Below, piece after piece: positions 1 to 11,464 of a stretch of DNA of 64,000 nucleotides; within the stretch, counting starts at the first letter, position 1; the number at the start of each line of letters is the position of its first letter. The stretch is taken from contig NC_135786.1 in assembly GCF_051106095.1 (NCBI RefSeq), positions 28,423,001-28,487,000 on the forward strand, in the 5' to 3' direction. This DNA is from Pogona vitticeps. Its lineage: Eukaryota; Chordata; Lepidosauria; Squamata; Agamidae. A program made the position numbers and the translations under genes. The notes beneath the pieces are model-generated. The model worked only from the letters and a program-made list of their open reading frames with translations, searched no databases and was not told where the DNA came from.

Positions 1-364
1 TTTGATAACGAAGATTTTATCAGACATAGTAAATCTGCAAAACTTTTAACTATGTTGTTATTTTTCATCAAGCTTATCTCTGTTACTTCTGGAGACAGCT
101 CTGCATCGTATCAGGTTGTGGTTTTAGGGCAAAACAACCCCTACTTGAGTCTACATTCTTATAATAATATTTAGCATGTATATATTGTGCTTTCAACTCT
201 TCAGACTACTTCCCATATATTCTTTTGTGCTAATGCTTGTAATTATTCTACAGCAGAGGCCAAAGTTATTATCCTCATATTGTAGCTGAAGGCCTCAGGT
301 TGGGTGAAAATGTGGCTTATGCAAGGTGAATTTGTAGCATTGGGAATATTTGAAGAACAAGTCT
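1..364. other. Unique AT-rich sequence, nothing recognised
   Basis: No reading frame of note, repeat terminus or RNA-like structure could be recognised here. It reads as ordinary intronic or intergenic DNA. Confidence 0.5.
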
Positions 365-510
365 GAACCACCTTATGCGGTGCCATAAGATGGATTGACT
401 CCATAAAAGAAGCCACGTTCTTGAGCAGAGCAGGACTCTTGAGGACAGGATGTTTTGGAGGTCACTCCTTTATAAGGTCACTGTAAGTTAAAGAGAACAC
501 GACAGCATGT
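365..510 (+). mobile_element. RTE-type LINE, 3' end fragment
   Basis: The plus strand encodes RWIDSIKEAT followed by a region ending in a short LRTG segment. The same C-terminal signature occurs in the RTE fragment near 42.6-42.9 kb, which ends EQLRTGHFGS. Both copies then share a short non-coding tail around 'gtcattgtaagttagag'/'gtcactgtaagttaaag'. The copy is truncated at its 5' side and runs straight into the AAC array. RTE elements carry an APE-type endonuclease and reverse transcriptase; only the extreme C-terminus remains here. Confidence 0.6.
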
Positions 511-589
<79 letters not shown>

Positions 590-590
590 C
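511..590 (+). repeat. (AAC)n microsatellite, about 27 units
   Basis: An uninterrupted AAC array begins exactly where the RTE 3' tail stops. This suggests that it grew from the LINE's short 3' tail repeat. Confidence 0.95.
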
Positions 591-647
591 AGTACCAGCT
601 CCCGGTAGACTTGCAAGCCAAGGGATGCTGGGAACTGTAATTTTCTT

Positions 648-684
648 TTAACTATTAGTAAAAGAACCTTTTACTAATAGTTAA
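648..684. repeat. Perfect 17-bp inverted repeat with 3-nt loop
   Basis: The left arm TTAACTATTAGTAAAAG (648-664) is followed by AAC and then its exact reverse complement (668-684). It could form a long hairpin. No transposon family was recognised, and no neighbouring gene explains it. Confidence 0.9.
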
Positions 685-1221
685 TTGAGATGGATATAAA
701 GCATATGTACTGTATATAGTATTTTATCTCAGTTGTCTCCCTCTAGATCTTTGTCCTGTAATTTTTTCTCCTAAATGGCAGTTTTGAAATCTTGTGAAGA
801 GTGTCTGGGTAGACTGAAATGGTTTGAAAGGTTTTCTGTATATTACTGTTCATGGTGTCCAATTTATGCCCGTTAATTATTTTGTGTAGATCTTATCCCC
901 TTTGCCCTATGTAGAGTGCATATGAGGATTGTTGGCAATAGACAATAGATGGCATAGATCACATTAGCAGAGGAACAAGTAAAAATGTCCCTGATGATGT
1001 GTCTGAAATTGTTGGGTCCTGTAATCATGTTGCCATAGTAAATGCGCAGGCGGAGCTGGCATCTAGATTTGTAACATGGTACATTCTCTATCACTGTGTA
1101 TAATTTGTTGTGTGCTAATAGTTGCTTGAGACTGGGGCGGGAAGTTGTCGGTAAGCAAGTATAGCTCTGCCACCAAGGCCTTGGGAGAGTGAAGTATTCT
1201 TGTCAAGCAGGGTTGAAAATT

Positions 1222-1352
1222 TTAATCTTAGAACTGCAGAGCAAGAAGGGACCCTATGGATCATCAAGTCCAGCCCCTGTCAAGGAGGCATAGTGAGGAA
1301 ACAAAGTCCCAACCTCTGGCTCCGCAGTCAGATAACTTAACCACTGAGGTTT
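1222..1352 (-). mobile_element. tRNA-derived SINE, short type
   Basis: On the minus strand this reads as a tRNA-like head (an element with 'ggctccgcagtcagataacttaaccactgag' read in reverse) and then a conserved end, 'agggtcccttcttgctctgcagttctaagat'. The same 3' end recurs at 16.79, 19.45 and 26.93 kb, so this is a repeated family rather than a functional tRNA. The copy is diverged and lacks a long tail. Confidence 0.7.
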
Positions 1353-2014
1353 CCAGAAGTTAATTTATGATGCATGTGAGTAGTCTCAGCTGTGGGCTAA
1401 AAGTGACAACTAGTGGTACAGTATTTAGCTGTTTTCTCATCTGGGTCTATCTTGCAGTAGATTGCTTCTGAGTATTTGTCTTGCCCTTAATTTATTCCTT
1501 TACCATATTGGATGGGTGCCGTAGTCCGAGAAATGTGTTTTGTAGATGCTTTGAGTCTGGAGTCTCTATCTTGTGGGCCTGAGCAGATACAGCTGTACCT
1601 GAGGGCTTGGCTGTAAATGATAGACTTTGTGATGTGTTTTAGTACAGCACACAGAGAAGTATTGTATGTCTTGAGAAAATTGTTTCTATGTTCAAGAAGT
1701 ACATTCATAAAGAATCCCATGAGATTCAATTCCAAGAACAATGAGATTAAGTGTTACTGATCCCACTCAGAACCTTTATCTGCATGAGCACTAATGTCCA
1801 AGAAAAAATTATGTATGTATTAAAAAATACAAGAATATGGCCTCAAGAGTACGAGTCCAAGTTTCAGAATAAACGGAGTGGTTCCTAGCCTCTGCTGCAC
1901 AAAGGTTTCAGGCTGTTGGTTGGGCTTTATAATAGGCCTGATTTATTGTTGTCAGCATGGGACCTGATTCGAAAGCTCAATCACCGTGACTCCCCATGGT
2001 GGAGTTTGCATCCT
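1353..2014. other. Unique sequence, nothing recognised
   Basis: Only short chance reading frames occur here. No repeat boundary or motif could be supported. Confidence 0.45.
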
Positions 2015-2185
2015 GGAATGGGCCTTCGAATTGGAGACGAATTTACCTCCTGCTGCCGAACATTACATAACAATCAACAGAAAACAAGCGGAGAGCAGCG
2101 GGTGGTCCTGCCATTAGCCTGCACAGTCATGTTAATGGAGATGTTGTGCACACTCATCTATCTCCACTTATTATGGAGCTTGCCA
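2015..2185. promoter_or_regulatory. Candidate conserved non-coding element (unverified)
   Basis: The block is more GC-balanced than its surroundings, is non-repetitive, and has retained CpGs next to ATTA/TAAT cores, an AACAAT (SOX-like) core and CCATTAG. That composition is typical of deeply conserved vertebrate enhancers, but nothing here proves conservation. The reading frame across it has no recognisable protein content. Confidence 0.25.
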
Positions 2186-4369
2186 GCCTGAAGGATGATG
2201 CAGAAACTAGAAGATGGAGGAGAGGAAACAAATAGGTGGACTATTCCCAAATTAAACAGGAACTGGCACTTCTTCCTGTTATACTGTAAGTCGTTGGGGC
2301 CTTCAGGTTCTCTTGTGCTACATATTCCACATAGATTCCACGTAGATTCCATAATCTCTCTCTATGCTGCCAAGCTAATGCTGGCATACTACTCACCCCC
2401 AGCTCAGAGCTCACATATGGCCTCCCAACACACACACATATACACATAAATGCACACATAGCACACACTCTTTCAATCAGTTTCTACCTAGCATACCCAG
2501 ATGGTGGGGCAATGCTTCACTACCCCTCCTTTGACAATTTCAGGGTGCACATGACTTCATCATGGATTCTTTAATCAGTGGCATTTTGCTGCTGCTAATT
2601 ACATCGTCACTAGTGCATGCATGGAGCTGTGCAACAGGATTTTAGCTGCTGTATCTTGTTTTAATCTTTTCAATTTATATAGATTTTTCCATACACTATT
2701 TTTTTCAATACCCCTCCCCCTCAAAGTGGCAATTCTACACCAATCCCTGGCACAGTGGAGGGGAAAACTAGTCTGCCACACCAGACAGTTTGAGAAGTAC
2801 TGATAGATATCTGCACTGTCAGGGCACTGTGTTTAAAAGAATAAAATAATGGTCAGCTCTTTATTCTGCAGTAACCAGATGGAATTTTTTATCCACCACT
2901 AGCTTTTCATTCTCAATTGTTGATTGATGTTTCAGTCTCAGAACAGAATGAGTAAACACCCAGCCTATCAACATGAAACCGATACCAAAGAAATTAGCAA
3001 TTCAAATAAGAAAACTGGCCAAAGTTTGGCTATTTAGACAGAGGATATAGTGATAATTAACTATGATCAAGGTGGGGAAACCTTGTGAACTTTAAGTTGA
3101 AAATATAAAATTGTTTGAAAAGTAAAATTGTTGCCATTATATCCTGTTAAGCAAAAAAAATCATAATAATTTAATGTTAATGGATTAAAATTAATGAATT
3201 ATTTCCAAGCTTTCTGTAGTCACCTCTCCACTCCCTTTCTCATTAACGCACACACACAGAGCACTCCCAGACATACATAGAATTTCAGCTCCTCAAGACC
3301 TGAGCAAGAGGGTGATGGTTAATGATAAAGCCATTGAGAGAAGAATGTGAGTATAAATTCAATGTTCCCCTCAACAAACCCTGGTCTTTGCCAGTCTAAC
3401 AATTCTTCCCTCTTTGGTTCCATTTGTATTTTAGTAGATCAAGGTGACCCCCATTTTAAGCCTATGTTCATTTTAGCTAGCTGTTGAGGTCTTCTCTCAC
3501 TGAAAGTAAAGCAAGTCTCTTGTAAACCTACTACAACATGAAAATGTTAAAAGGGTCAAGACATTAAGGTCATGCATGTTGATTTAGTAAGAACAAGGCT
3601 TATCCATTTTCTTTTGATCTAATGTTACCTAAATGCATAGCATTTCTTTAATGACCCAATCTCTCTCTCTTTAATGTCTCCAATATTCTCTCTCCTGATC
3701 TCAAAGTTATTGGCTCATTTCATATTATATTTCTTTTTAATCCTAATTAAAAGTGACAGTGTTAAACAATCATGATTTCATAATCAAATCAGCTGGCATG
3801 TCATTCGTTGGTAGACTGCCACTTCTGTTTGCTGATAAATGTTATGGTTTTCCATTAGGAACAACTACTCTTTTTCTTGCAAGCAACCCACAAGCGACTA
3901 GCACATTAACCCAGCTCCAATGGACTATTTTTATCCCTGGGCAAGTGATTAATCAGTGGGAAGGCCTCTTAGAATTTCTCTTTCTTTTTCCTCCACTAGA
4001 TTCTGTTCTCTAATTTTACACAGTGTGTGTGTGTGCATGCACACATTCTCACACACAGTTTCCCCCAGGTATTGATAAAGATTTGCAAAGTAATGGCTAT
4101 CTCTACCATACTTCACAACAGCAGGCTTTTTCCCACCACAGTATTTGACAATGCACTGATTCATTTCATCTAAGCACTGAAATTTAGTCATTGCGCAGAC
4201 ATGACCAGTCAGATGGGGTCAGTCACTAACCTGAGATTGCCTTGTTTGTCTTTCTTTTATGGTTCTCTTGTTGCAATCATTCCTTAATACACCAGGGGCT
4301 TTTTTTTGCTAACCTCTTTCAAGGGTGACCTGAACAAGAACTATTTATAGAATCCTTCTAGGCCAAAAA
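2186..4369. other. Unique sequence with short simple repeats
   Basis: Holds short CA and CT tracts near 2.43, 3.24, 3.66 and 4.02 kb and otherwise unrecognised AT-rich sequence. No gene or transposon end could be supported. Confidence 0.45.
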
Positions 4370-4450
4370 TGACAGAGCATTAGGAAGGGAAAAGCACCTC
4401 TAGTTGTAGGATTCTGGGAATTGCGGTCCAAAAAAGTAACTTTCCCAAAT
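4370..4450. mobile_element. Degenerate hAT-type MITE relic
   Basis: The segment holds 'ttgtaggattctgggaattgcggtcc', a diverged version of the 'gggagttgtagtcc' core seen in the intact MITE at 17.79 kb, and then 'aaaaaagtaactt'. The same combination recurs at 12.39-12.49 kb. Terminal inverted repeats are too eroded to place the ends. Confidence 0.4.
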
Positions 4451-4777
4451 TCAGAAAGCATGGTTCTCCTTTGATAAAAAAAATTTACTGGGATAGATCA
4501 GTATAACAATTCATAGGTCTTAAGTTTATTTTTATTGTTTTTTGATAGTTGAAATACTATTTTTTTTCACCGATTTGAGTGCAGAAGATGTAGTTCTTTT
4601 CAAAATGAAAGAAATTGGACACCATCTGGGAAAATAAAAGAATTAAAGTCCTTGCATTGGCAACTGAAGAAAAATGCTGACATCCAGGCGTTAAACTGGT
4701 TTATTTTCAACCTTCTTACAGGTGTTAAAATATTTAACTGCACAACTGCAGGAAGATATATATTAGCATATATATGT

Positions 4778-4780
4778 ACA

Positions 4781-4842
<62 letters not shown>
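4778..4842 (+). repeat. Compound (AC)10-(GA)22 microsatellite
   Basis: A CA tract of about 20 bp passes directly into about 44 bp of GA. Short frames read through it on both strands are artefacts of the repeat. Confidence 0.95.
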
Positions 4843-4845
<3 letters not shown>

Positions 4846-6015
4846 CTGAAATTCAGGATATCTGAATTTTAGAATAAATGGTAAATAATCCATTTATCAC
4901 AGGGAGGGATATGGAGAGCTCCTTTTCAGAAACTGCTGTTCCCAGAATCCATATTATTTTTGTTTAGGTTGCAGTTTTAAATCAACATTCCCATAGCCCA
5001 CAAAGTCTAATGCCATTTTCACTGTCATAGTGGCCATACTGGTTAGTTGGTTAGATTCTGGGTGCTATAGCCAAAACAAGTAATCCTTCCAAGCTCTGAT
5101 GCTACCTCTCACCCAGCAACCTCCATACAATGACTGCACAGATCACAGAAGCAGAATAAAATCAATTTTACATATAACAGCTCCATCTGAGATGTCATTC
5201 ATCTGAGATGTCACATACATAAATTAACTTGCCGTGCAAGATGAGTGTTTGGCCTGGGACTTCCTGTCACATGCTTTGGGAACCACAACCAAACTCCCCA
5301 CCCAAAAGGTCTTTTGTGGCACTGTGCCAGATAAAGAGGTTCAAGATTTTGAATATTTTTATGTTTTGTTGTCCTGTGCCATGCTGTTTCTGATTGGCCC
5401 TATAAATGTAAAATGGATTTTGGACTTTGTTTTATGATTGGCAGAGCTGCCTACAAGAGCTATAGCTACCCATCATAAAGACAATTACTATCTATCATCA
5501 ACAGGGATGAAGGCATCATCTTTGGTACAGGTTTAGCACAAAATTTTTCTGTCTAGGTTTGCAAAACTCATGCTTGCATTCGAAAGTGGATTCAGTTGGA
5601 AAGCATATAGCAGTGATGCAATGGAGCCAGAGCTAGCAGCTTTAGAGTGCTGGGGTGTTTTGAAAAGAGTGATTACTTAATATGCCCCTCCAAACTCTCT
5701 TGTTCCTTTTGCGTTTAGCTGCAATCTTCATGGTACCTGAGAGGAGGTGGATTTTTCCTGCCGAGAAATATATTTGCAACAAAATGATCCAGTAGTTGTG
5801 AGATTCCATTGTGGACAGATCCCATGGTGGAATGATCATCATGGCCAAATCCCTCCCAGTTAAACAGGGAAGAAAGAGTAGGAACCATTTTCCAATGTGT
5901 GTTTTCCATTTTGCCTTCCCTCTCTCCTCTTAACCATAGTTAAGAGAATTAACTACCAGTTCCATGGCTGGCATAGTTCTGAGGCCAACATGCTGGAGGA
6001 CATATTATTATTATT
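4843..6015. other. Unique sequence, nothing recognised
   Basis: Two stretches around 4.92 and 5.05 kb hold 'tgttcccagaatcc' and 'gattctgggtgctatagcc', possibly remnants of the same MITE family. They are too decayed for a firm call. No exon could be supported. Confidence 0.4.
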
Positions 6016-6019
6016 ATGA

Positions 6020-6387
6020 CATCTTCACATTCCACTGTCTGAGGAAGTCACACAGCATCCTGAGAGACTCTTCCCATCCTGCTTATAACTTTTTTGAACT
6101 GTTACCGTCTGGCAGAAGATATAGAACAATTAAGACTCGGACCACACGTTTTCTGAATAGTTTTTATCCCAGAGCTATAATTGCAATTAATAATGAGCTT
6201 AAAGACCACCAGTAGTGAATAATTAGTTGGACTGTGTTACTTGGCCTGCGGTGTAGATGTTTGTATTTTTAGTGGGGGACTTTTAGTGGGTGGGGAGTGT
6301 TTGGGGAATTTTATGTGTGTGCATGTGTCTGGTCTCTGGGTGTCTGTGAATTTCATTGTATGTGTATATACTTACAATGACAATAAA
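6020..6387 (+). mobile_element. L2-like LINE 3' end with ORF C-terminus
   Basis: The plus strand encodes SHPAYNFFELLPSGRRYRT, then a short basic stretch and NSFYPRAIIAIN. This matches the C-terminal tail I associate with L2-related LINE reverse transcriptases (a 'LLPSGRRYR ... SFYP.AI..IN' pattern). About 190 bp of 3' UTR follows, ending 'acaatgacaataaattg'. The element is 5' truncated. The clade is assigned from memory of the motif; CR1 or Rex-type relatives are alternatives. Confidence 0.6.
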
Positions 6388-6413
6388 TTGTTGTTGTTGT
6401 TGTTGTTGTTGTT
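6388..6413 (+). repeat. (TTG)n tail of the LINE
   Basis: A short TTG array starts immediately after the 'aataaattg' end of the LINE, as expected for the 3' repeat of an L2-type element. Confidence 0.85.
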
Positions 6414-7438
6414 AAAATCTTCCAAATTATCTGACTTTTTTTTTAAAAAAGTGAACAATGCAGGAATATACAGACCCATCATGATAACTAACAGTTCTCT
6501 GTTCAGTTATTCAGTATTTTTAAGACAGTTTCACTGATAGGTGAAAACACCTCAAACCAGACCTGTGATGTTATATTCCTATGAACACCATCACTGAAAT
6601 TCTAAAAATACAGTTTAACAAGAATTGGCTTCATAAAATGCATGCTCTTCCAGTTTACTGCACTCTTAGCAGAAGACTGCTACAGACGATTTCAAGGCTA
6701 TGGATTTGCATTTTACATAATCAAACAGACTGCTTTCTAAACAAATTTTAAGTTATGGAGCATTCAGGTTGTGGCCAATGTCTTTTCGGTCAGAATTAGA
6801 GATGGGGCCGAATATAAAAACAGATCAGTTTTTCTGATGAATGTAGCCAATTCGTCATATATTCCTCCATCTGTATTTGCAAAAATTTAAATCAGGACGA
6901 ATATGGCTTGATGAATATTTCCTCGGTTTTATTTGTCAATCCATTCATATTCGTCTATATTCGTTACCCCTTTTGGGAGCCTCTCTGAGCTTGCTGGCAC
7001 CAATTTGAAACTCTGGCCAATCAGGACAGAAATTGTGGATTGGCATGTCCGGCAGCCAATAGCACTGCTGAAAGGTGTAAATACTTTACAGATGCTTCAT
7101 ATAAGCTTTTCCCATCTGGCCGCTCCCCACTTCTGTTTGTGTTCTCCGGAGTGAGAACAGTTGCTGCTCACTGGCTTGTTGATGCTCTTGCAGTTTCGCT
7201 TTTGTGGCAGCAAAGCAAAGACTTATATTTTTCTCTTTCATCATCATTCATCAATCATCAACAACTTTAATGGGAATTTGGGGAGGGATTTCAGGTAACT
7301 TCGGCTACTTCTTAGGAAGGGCCCAATTTCATTTCAAATTCAAATCAATTAAACCTTTTTTCACCCTGGAGGCTTGTGGGGGGGGTCCGGTGGGGGGGAA
7401 CTGTCATTGTGTGACTGTGGAATTTCTTTTCTTTTATA

Positions 7439-7740
7439 TTCAGTTTTCAAAAGTTCATTTTAGGGAGGCTTGTGTTTCTCAGGGAATTTGGGGGGTGACT
7501 GGATCCATCATTCCTTTTTCTTCCAAAACTTATTTGGTTGTGTGTGTGCGCGTGTGCGTGCAGACGTGTGTGTGTGTGTGTGCGTGCGCGCATGCGCGTG
7601 TGTGCATGTCTAGGTGGGAGGATTATTCAGTTTTCAAAAGTTCATTTTAGGGAGGCTTGTATCTCTCAGGGAACTTGGGGTGGTGGCTGGATGCATCATT
7701 CCTTTTTCTACCAAAACGTATTTGGGGGGAGTGTCTAACT
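7439..7740. repeat. Two-copy tandem duplication inside the hAT 5' region
   Basis: About 110 bp beginning TTCAGTTTTCAAAAGTTCAT occurs at 7439 and again at 7626, a period of about 187 bp. A GT/GC-rich tract (7538-7610) sits between the two. The copies differ at several sites, so the duplication is not recent. Confidence 0.85.
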
Positions 7741-8309
7741 GAGACTTAACTGGCAGGGCTTTTCTTTTCAGATTTTTTTTTGTTTTGGCTTTTCTGCCAC
7801 AGTGGGTTGGGTGGAGGACATTTTCCTAATTACATTATACTGAGGGGGGCTTTGTTGAGGTAGGCATGCCACATTTTAGTAAAAGAATTACATCACCATC
7901 ATTCTAAAAATAAAATCTATACACACTTTCTTGACCCTCTATTAGTTTCCTTCCTCAATCTCCATTGCTTTATTTCTTTAGTTGGTTTTTTAGGCAGGCA
8001 GTAGAAAATGAAGGGATTTCTTCAGGGGCAATCCAAGAGGAAGAAGGCTGTGAAGCTACACAGGCTAGGTAGCAGCATTGTCATCATGACCACCACATGC
8101 ACAAACACGTCTATGATAACCAGTGCCACTGTCCCTCCTCCAGTGGCCTTGAAGGCAGGCATGGAATCAAAGCTTCCAGAGGTGACAAAAGAACTGCTGC
8201 TCCTCTTCCTAGAGGAATCTAAGGAGTTACTGGTTTCTGAAGATCCCCAGTCCGATTTGGAACCAGCAATGGCAGGGCAAGCTTCACAGCCCCCCCTCCC
8301 CAGAGTCAT

Positions 8310-9930
8310 TTGTTCCCTCCTCCCAGACCATCAGCACCCCTGGGACGGCTGGCATGCTGTAATACCTGCCTTGCGGTGGTCTGGAGGGGGTCAGACCCCA
8401 GACATCTGACCTCCACCGGCCTCTGCCAACATCTGGACAGGCACCACCCGAGGCTCCTGTCCAGGGAAGGCACTTCATCCACACCATCTGGGAGAGGGAA
8501 AAGAGCAGCTCCAGGGGAGGCAGAAGGGAGGCAGGAAGAGGTGCCTCCCTCTCAAAAGGGCAGCCACAGGGGTTTCTGGGGCAGGCCACACTCCACAAAG
8601 TGGCACCCCTTGGGTCTGCCATGACCCTCAGCCAGTGGTTGAAGGACAAGGCCCAGCAGGCAGCCACTTGTCACTGAAATGATTGCCCTGCTCACTCTTC
8701 CAGTGTCCAACATGGAATCCCAAGCCTTCCACCGGTTGCTACATTTTTGCCCCCTGATAATGACCTCCCCTCATGAAGAACTGGAGTGCTGCCCTTGCTC
8801 TATGATTCTCTGAGGGAGGAGATCCATAACCATTTTTCACAGCTACAGGGGCGCAAGGTGAACTTCACAGCAGACCTGTGGAGCGGAGGTCAGCATGGCT
8901 ACCTCTTACTCACAGGCCACTGGTGGCAGCCAGAGGACTTGAGTAGTGGCAGGGCATTGGTGACAGGGCTGCAGGGGGAGGCCCTTGCCCTTCCCCAGGT
9001 GACAGGTCCGTACTGTTGCAGGCGCTGGGGAGGAACATCGCCAATGAGTTCCTGTCTGCGCTGCAGGAGTGGGCACCGAAGGGGAGTGATCCATGGCCTT
9101 GTGGCCACAGATGCTGGGCGGAACATGTTGGCGGCATTGAACGTGGTGGGCTTTGAGGGCATCGTATGCATGGTGAATAAATTTCACCTTGTGGTGCGCG
9201 GTGCCCTCGGCCTGGGCAGCCACATCAAGCCCGAGTGGGATGGTGTCCTGCCTGGTGGAGCAGAAGGCTGTTTTGGAGGACATCATGTCCCCCATGCCAT
9301 TCTGCCCAGGGGGAGGGAGGTGGGCATCAGTGCCATGGATTGGCTAGCCCTCTCCCAGATGGTGGAGATGCTCAAGCCCTTCCTGGAAACCACGGACATC
9401 TTGTGTGATTATACGGCAAGCCTAGGGCAAGTCATCCCCCTCATTCACACCCTCGATCGGTCCCTGGAGACAGCTGTGGCACCAGGATCCTCCCGCCTTC
9501 CATGGACCATCGCCTGCAACAGTACGGACCAGGTCTTTGGTGAAGAGGTTGCAGGCAGGCATGCAGAAGTGACTCCATCCTGTCTACAGTGACAGAGCTT
9601 ACCGCATGGCCTCAAATCAGGGGGGGGCTTGGCAGCACACACCTCAGACCTCAAGGAATGGAGAATGGAGCTCTCCACTGAGGTCCGCAGGGCATTGGGG
9701 GCACAATGTTTGTGTGGGGTGATAGGAACATCAGGCCATGAGGGGCAGGGTGGTTTGCCCAAACCACAGGAAAGGACTTTACCTGGTGAAGGCTCCATTC
9801 ACCACCAACATTACTGGAGCTCTGTGGTGATCTTGGCACTTGCCTCAGAGGAAAGACAGCTGGCTGAGGAGGATTCAACAGAGATAATGGTGCAGGAATA
9901 TCTGGCTGAGCCTCCTCAGCCCCATCAGAC
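8310..9930 (+). pseudogene. hAT transposase pseudogene with BED zinc finger
   Basis: The gene would encode the enzyme that cuts and pastes this element. At 8355-8475 a BED-type finger is visible (ACCNTCLAVVW with Cys-x2-Cys, then QHLDRHHP supplying the histidines). From about 8670, ALLTLPVSNMESQAFHRLL matches the conserved pre-catalytic region. From 8786 comes FTADLWSGGQHGYLLLTGHW with the first catalytic Asp, then ATDAGRNMLAALN with the second, then CMVNKFHLVVRGALGL, where the usual CxxH histidine is Asn. WLALSQMVEMLKPFLETTD follows. The frame changes at least three times (between the BED region and 8786, across about 9003-9090, and near 9240-9330). MVQEYLAEPPQP near 9890 is typical of the linker before the C-terminal dimerisation domain, but that domain is not seen. 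Confidence 0.8.
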
Positions 9931-9959
9931 CACACAGCCCCAGCTGGGCTCTGCCCCAT

Positions 9960-10440
9960 CCAAGCCTGTCGAGGCGTCACCCCATCGCCCCATCACCTGG
10001 TTTCAGACCACACAGTTTGTCTGATTTTCAACCCAAGCATCTTTCTTTCTTTGAAGGCTGTCTACAAGTCTAGTTAGACATTGGTGGACAGGTGAGTCTC
10101 CTAGGCCAGGCTCTGCCCCACCCAAAACCTGTTCCATGTGCAGGCATCCCCCATGCCAAAGAGGTCCTGTCTCAGTCCCACTCAAAACCTGTCCAAGTGT
10201 CATCCCATCGCCCCATCGCCCCATCGCCCAGCTTCAGAGAGTGGAGCTTGTCTGGTTTTCAACCCGTGCCAAGGGGGCCGGCCTGTCTAAGCCCCCCCCC
10301 CGAAACCTCTGAGGGCTATCTTTATCATATCCGGGAGGTCTCAGCAGCCAAGTTGCAAGCATTTCCCAACTTTCCAGTTCTAAACAACCATCTTTGTTGC
10401 CCCATCGCCTGGCTTCCGATTGCAGAACTGCTCTGTTTCT
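9960..10440. repeat. Degenerate tandem repeats in the hAT 3' region
   Basis: A segment with 'ccccatcgcccc...ggtttcagaccacacagtttgtctgattttcaaccc' recurs near 10190-10265 and partly near 10400-10440. GCCCCATC itself is locally iterated. These lie after the transposase linker and probably replaced or followed the lost C-terminal coding region. Confidence 0.65.
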
Positions 10441-10556
10441 GACAGCCCCGCGGCCCCATGGATTAACTGCTGTTAGTAGAACCAACCCTGTTCATCTGAT
10501 GGTGCTGCTGGTGCTGCTGAAAGTTGCAAGTAACCTCAGTTGCCTCCTGGAGGCAA

Positions 10557-10971
10557 CTTCCTATGTTTTCCCCCAACATAGGAACCTTTCCTTTGCAGGC
10601 AAATCTGATGATGCTGAAGAAAACCATAGTCTGCTCTTCTGCCTTTTGCTTAGTGCCCCCATGGGGCAAGACATGGTACTTTGCTGCTGCCAAATACCTC
10701 CTTGCCTCCAGTCCTCCTGAGGGCAAACTCTGCTTCATTGGCAAATGTAATGTTGTGCTGAGCTGAAGAAAAACTCGATGCCTCATGCATGCCTCTGCCA
10801 AAGGGACCTCTCATTCTGCTGGGGCTAAATATAACTCCCTCAATGCCATGGGCTTCTGTGCCATGTGCTAAACTCTCCTGGGGGTAGCCCAATTTGTGGG
10901 TGAATAACTTGGAGTTCTGATATCCAGTCTTCACCAAAGTTGGCAGGCATGTTGGGGGAAAACATAGGAAG
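10557..10971. repeat. 23-bp perfect inverted repeat in the hAT 3' region
   Basis: The 23 bp at 10557-10579 (starting CTTCCTATGTTTTCCC) are exactly reverse-complemented at 10949-10971, about 370 bp away. This could reflect a small internal inversion-duplication or a second, nested non-autonomous derivative. I do not recognise the intervening sequence. Confidence 0.8.
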
Positions 10972-11294
10972 CTCCGTTGTGATTCTGGAGTCTCTAAGTA
11001 CCTGGGGGGAGCTTTCCTGGTGGGGTCCTCTTTGTGACTATGTAACTCAGGAGTCCGTTATCCAATGTTCACCAGACATGAACTGTAGAAATGTGTCTGA
11101 GGAAGCCTCACTGCAAATTTGGTGTCTTCAAGTCAGCAGGGGCCAGTGTTATAGCCATTTAAAGTCCAGATGAATCGATAGATTAATTCATTGATTCGTC
11201 GAAGAATATTCGTATATTTGTATTCATTGATTTGTTAACCTTGATGAATAATGGATCAGAACGAATCACCTTTTTTTATTTATCCCCATCTCTA

Positions 11295-11433
11295 GTCGGA
11301 AACAATGGGCAAATCTCCCAACTAGTCTCTGCTTCTTCTCACAAAACTGATTCAGAATATTTTCTTGTGGCTCTTTCATATTGTACCAGTGTATTGACTC
11401 AGTTGCCCGTAAGACTGAATAATGCACATACTC

Positions 11434-11464
<31 letters not shown>

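Larger units (their letters stand above)
6797..11294 (+). mobile_element. hAT DNA transposon, full span with both termini
   Basis: The left end TAGAGATGGGG (6797-6807) and right end CCCCATCTCTA (11284-11294) are exact inverted repeats of 11 bp. They are flanked by gtcagaat and gtcggaaa, an 8-bp target duplication with two mismatches, which is the hAT length. Both subterminal regions are rich in ATTCGTC/GATGAAT motifs, consistent with transposase binding sites. A decayed transposase gene with a BED finger lies inside. The base composition is more GC-rich than the flanks. At 4.5 kb the element is of autonomous size but too mutated to move. The diverged target duplication suggests an old insertion. 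Confidence 0.85.

Noticed and set aside
8899-9295. Minus-strand frames of 75-129 codons
   Set aside because: Antisense shadows of the hAT transposase, which is recognisable on the plus strand.
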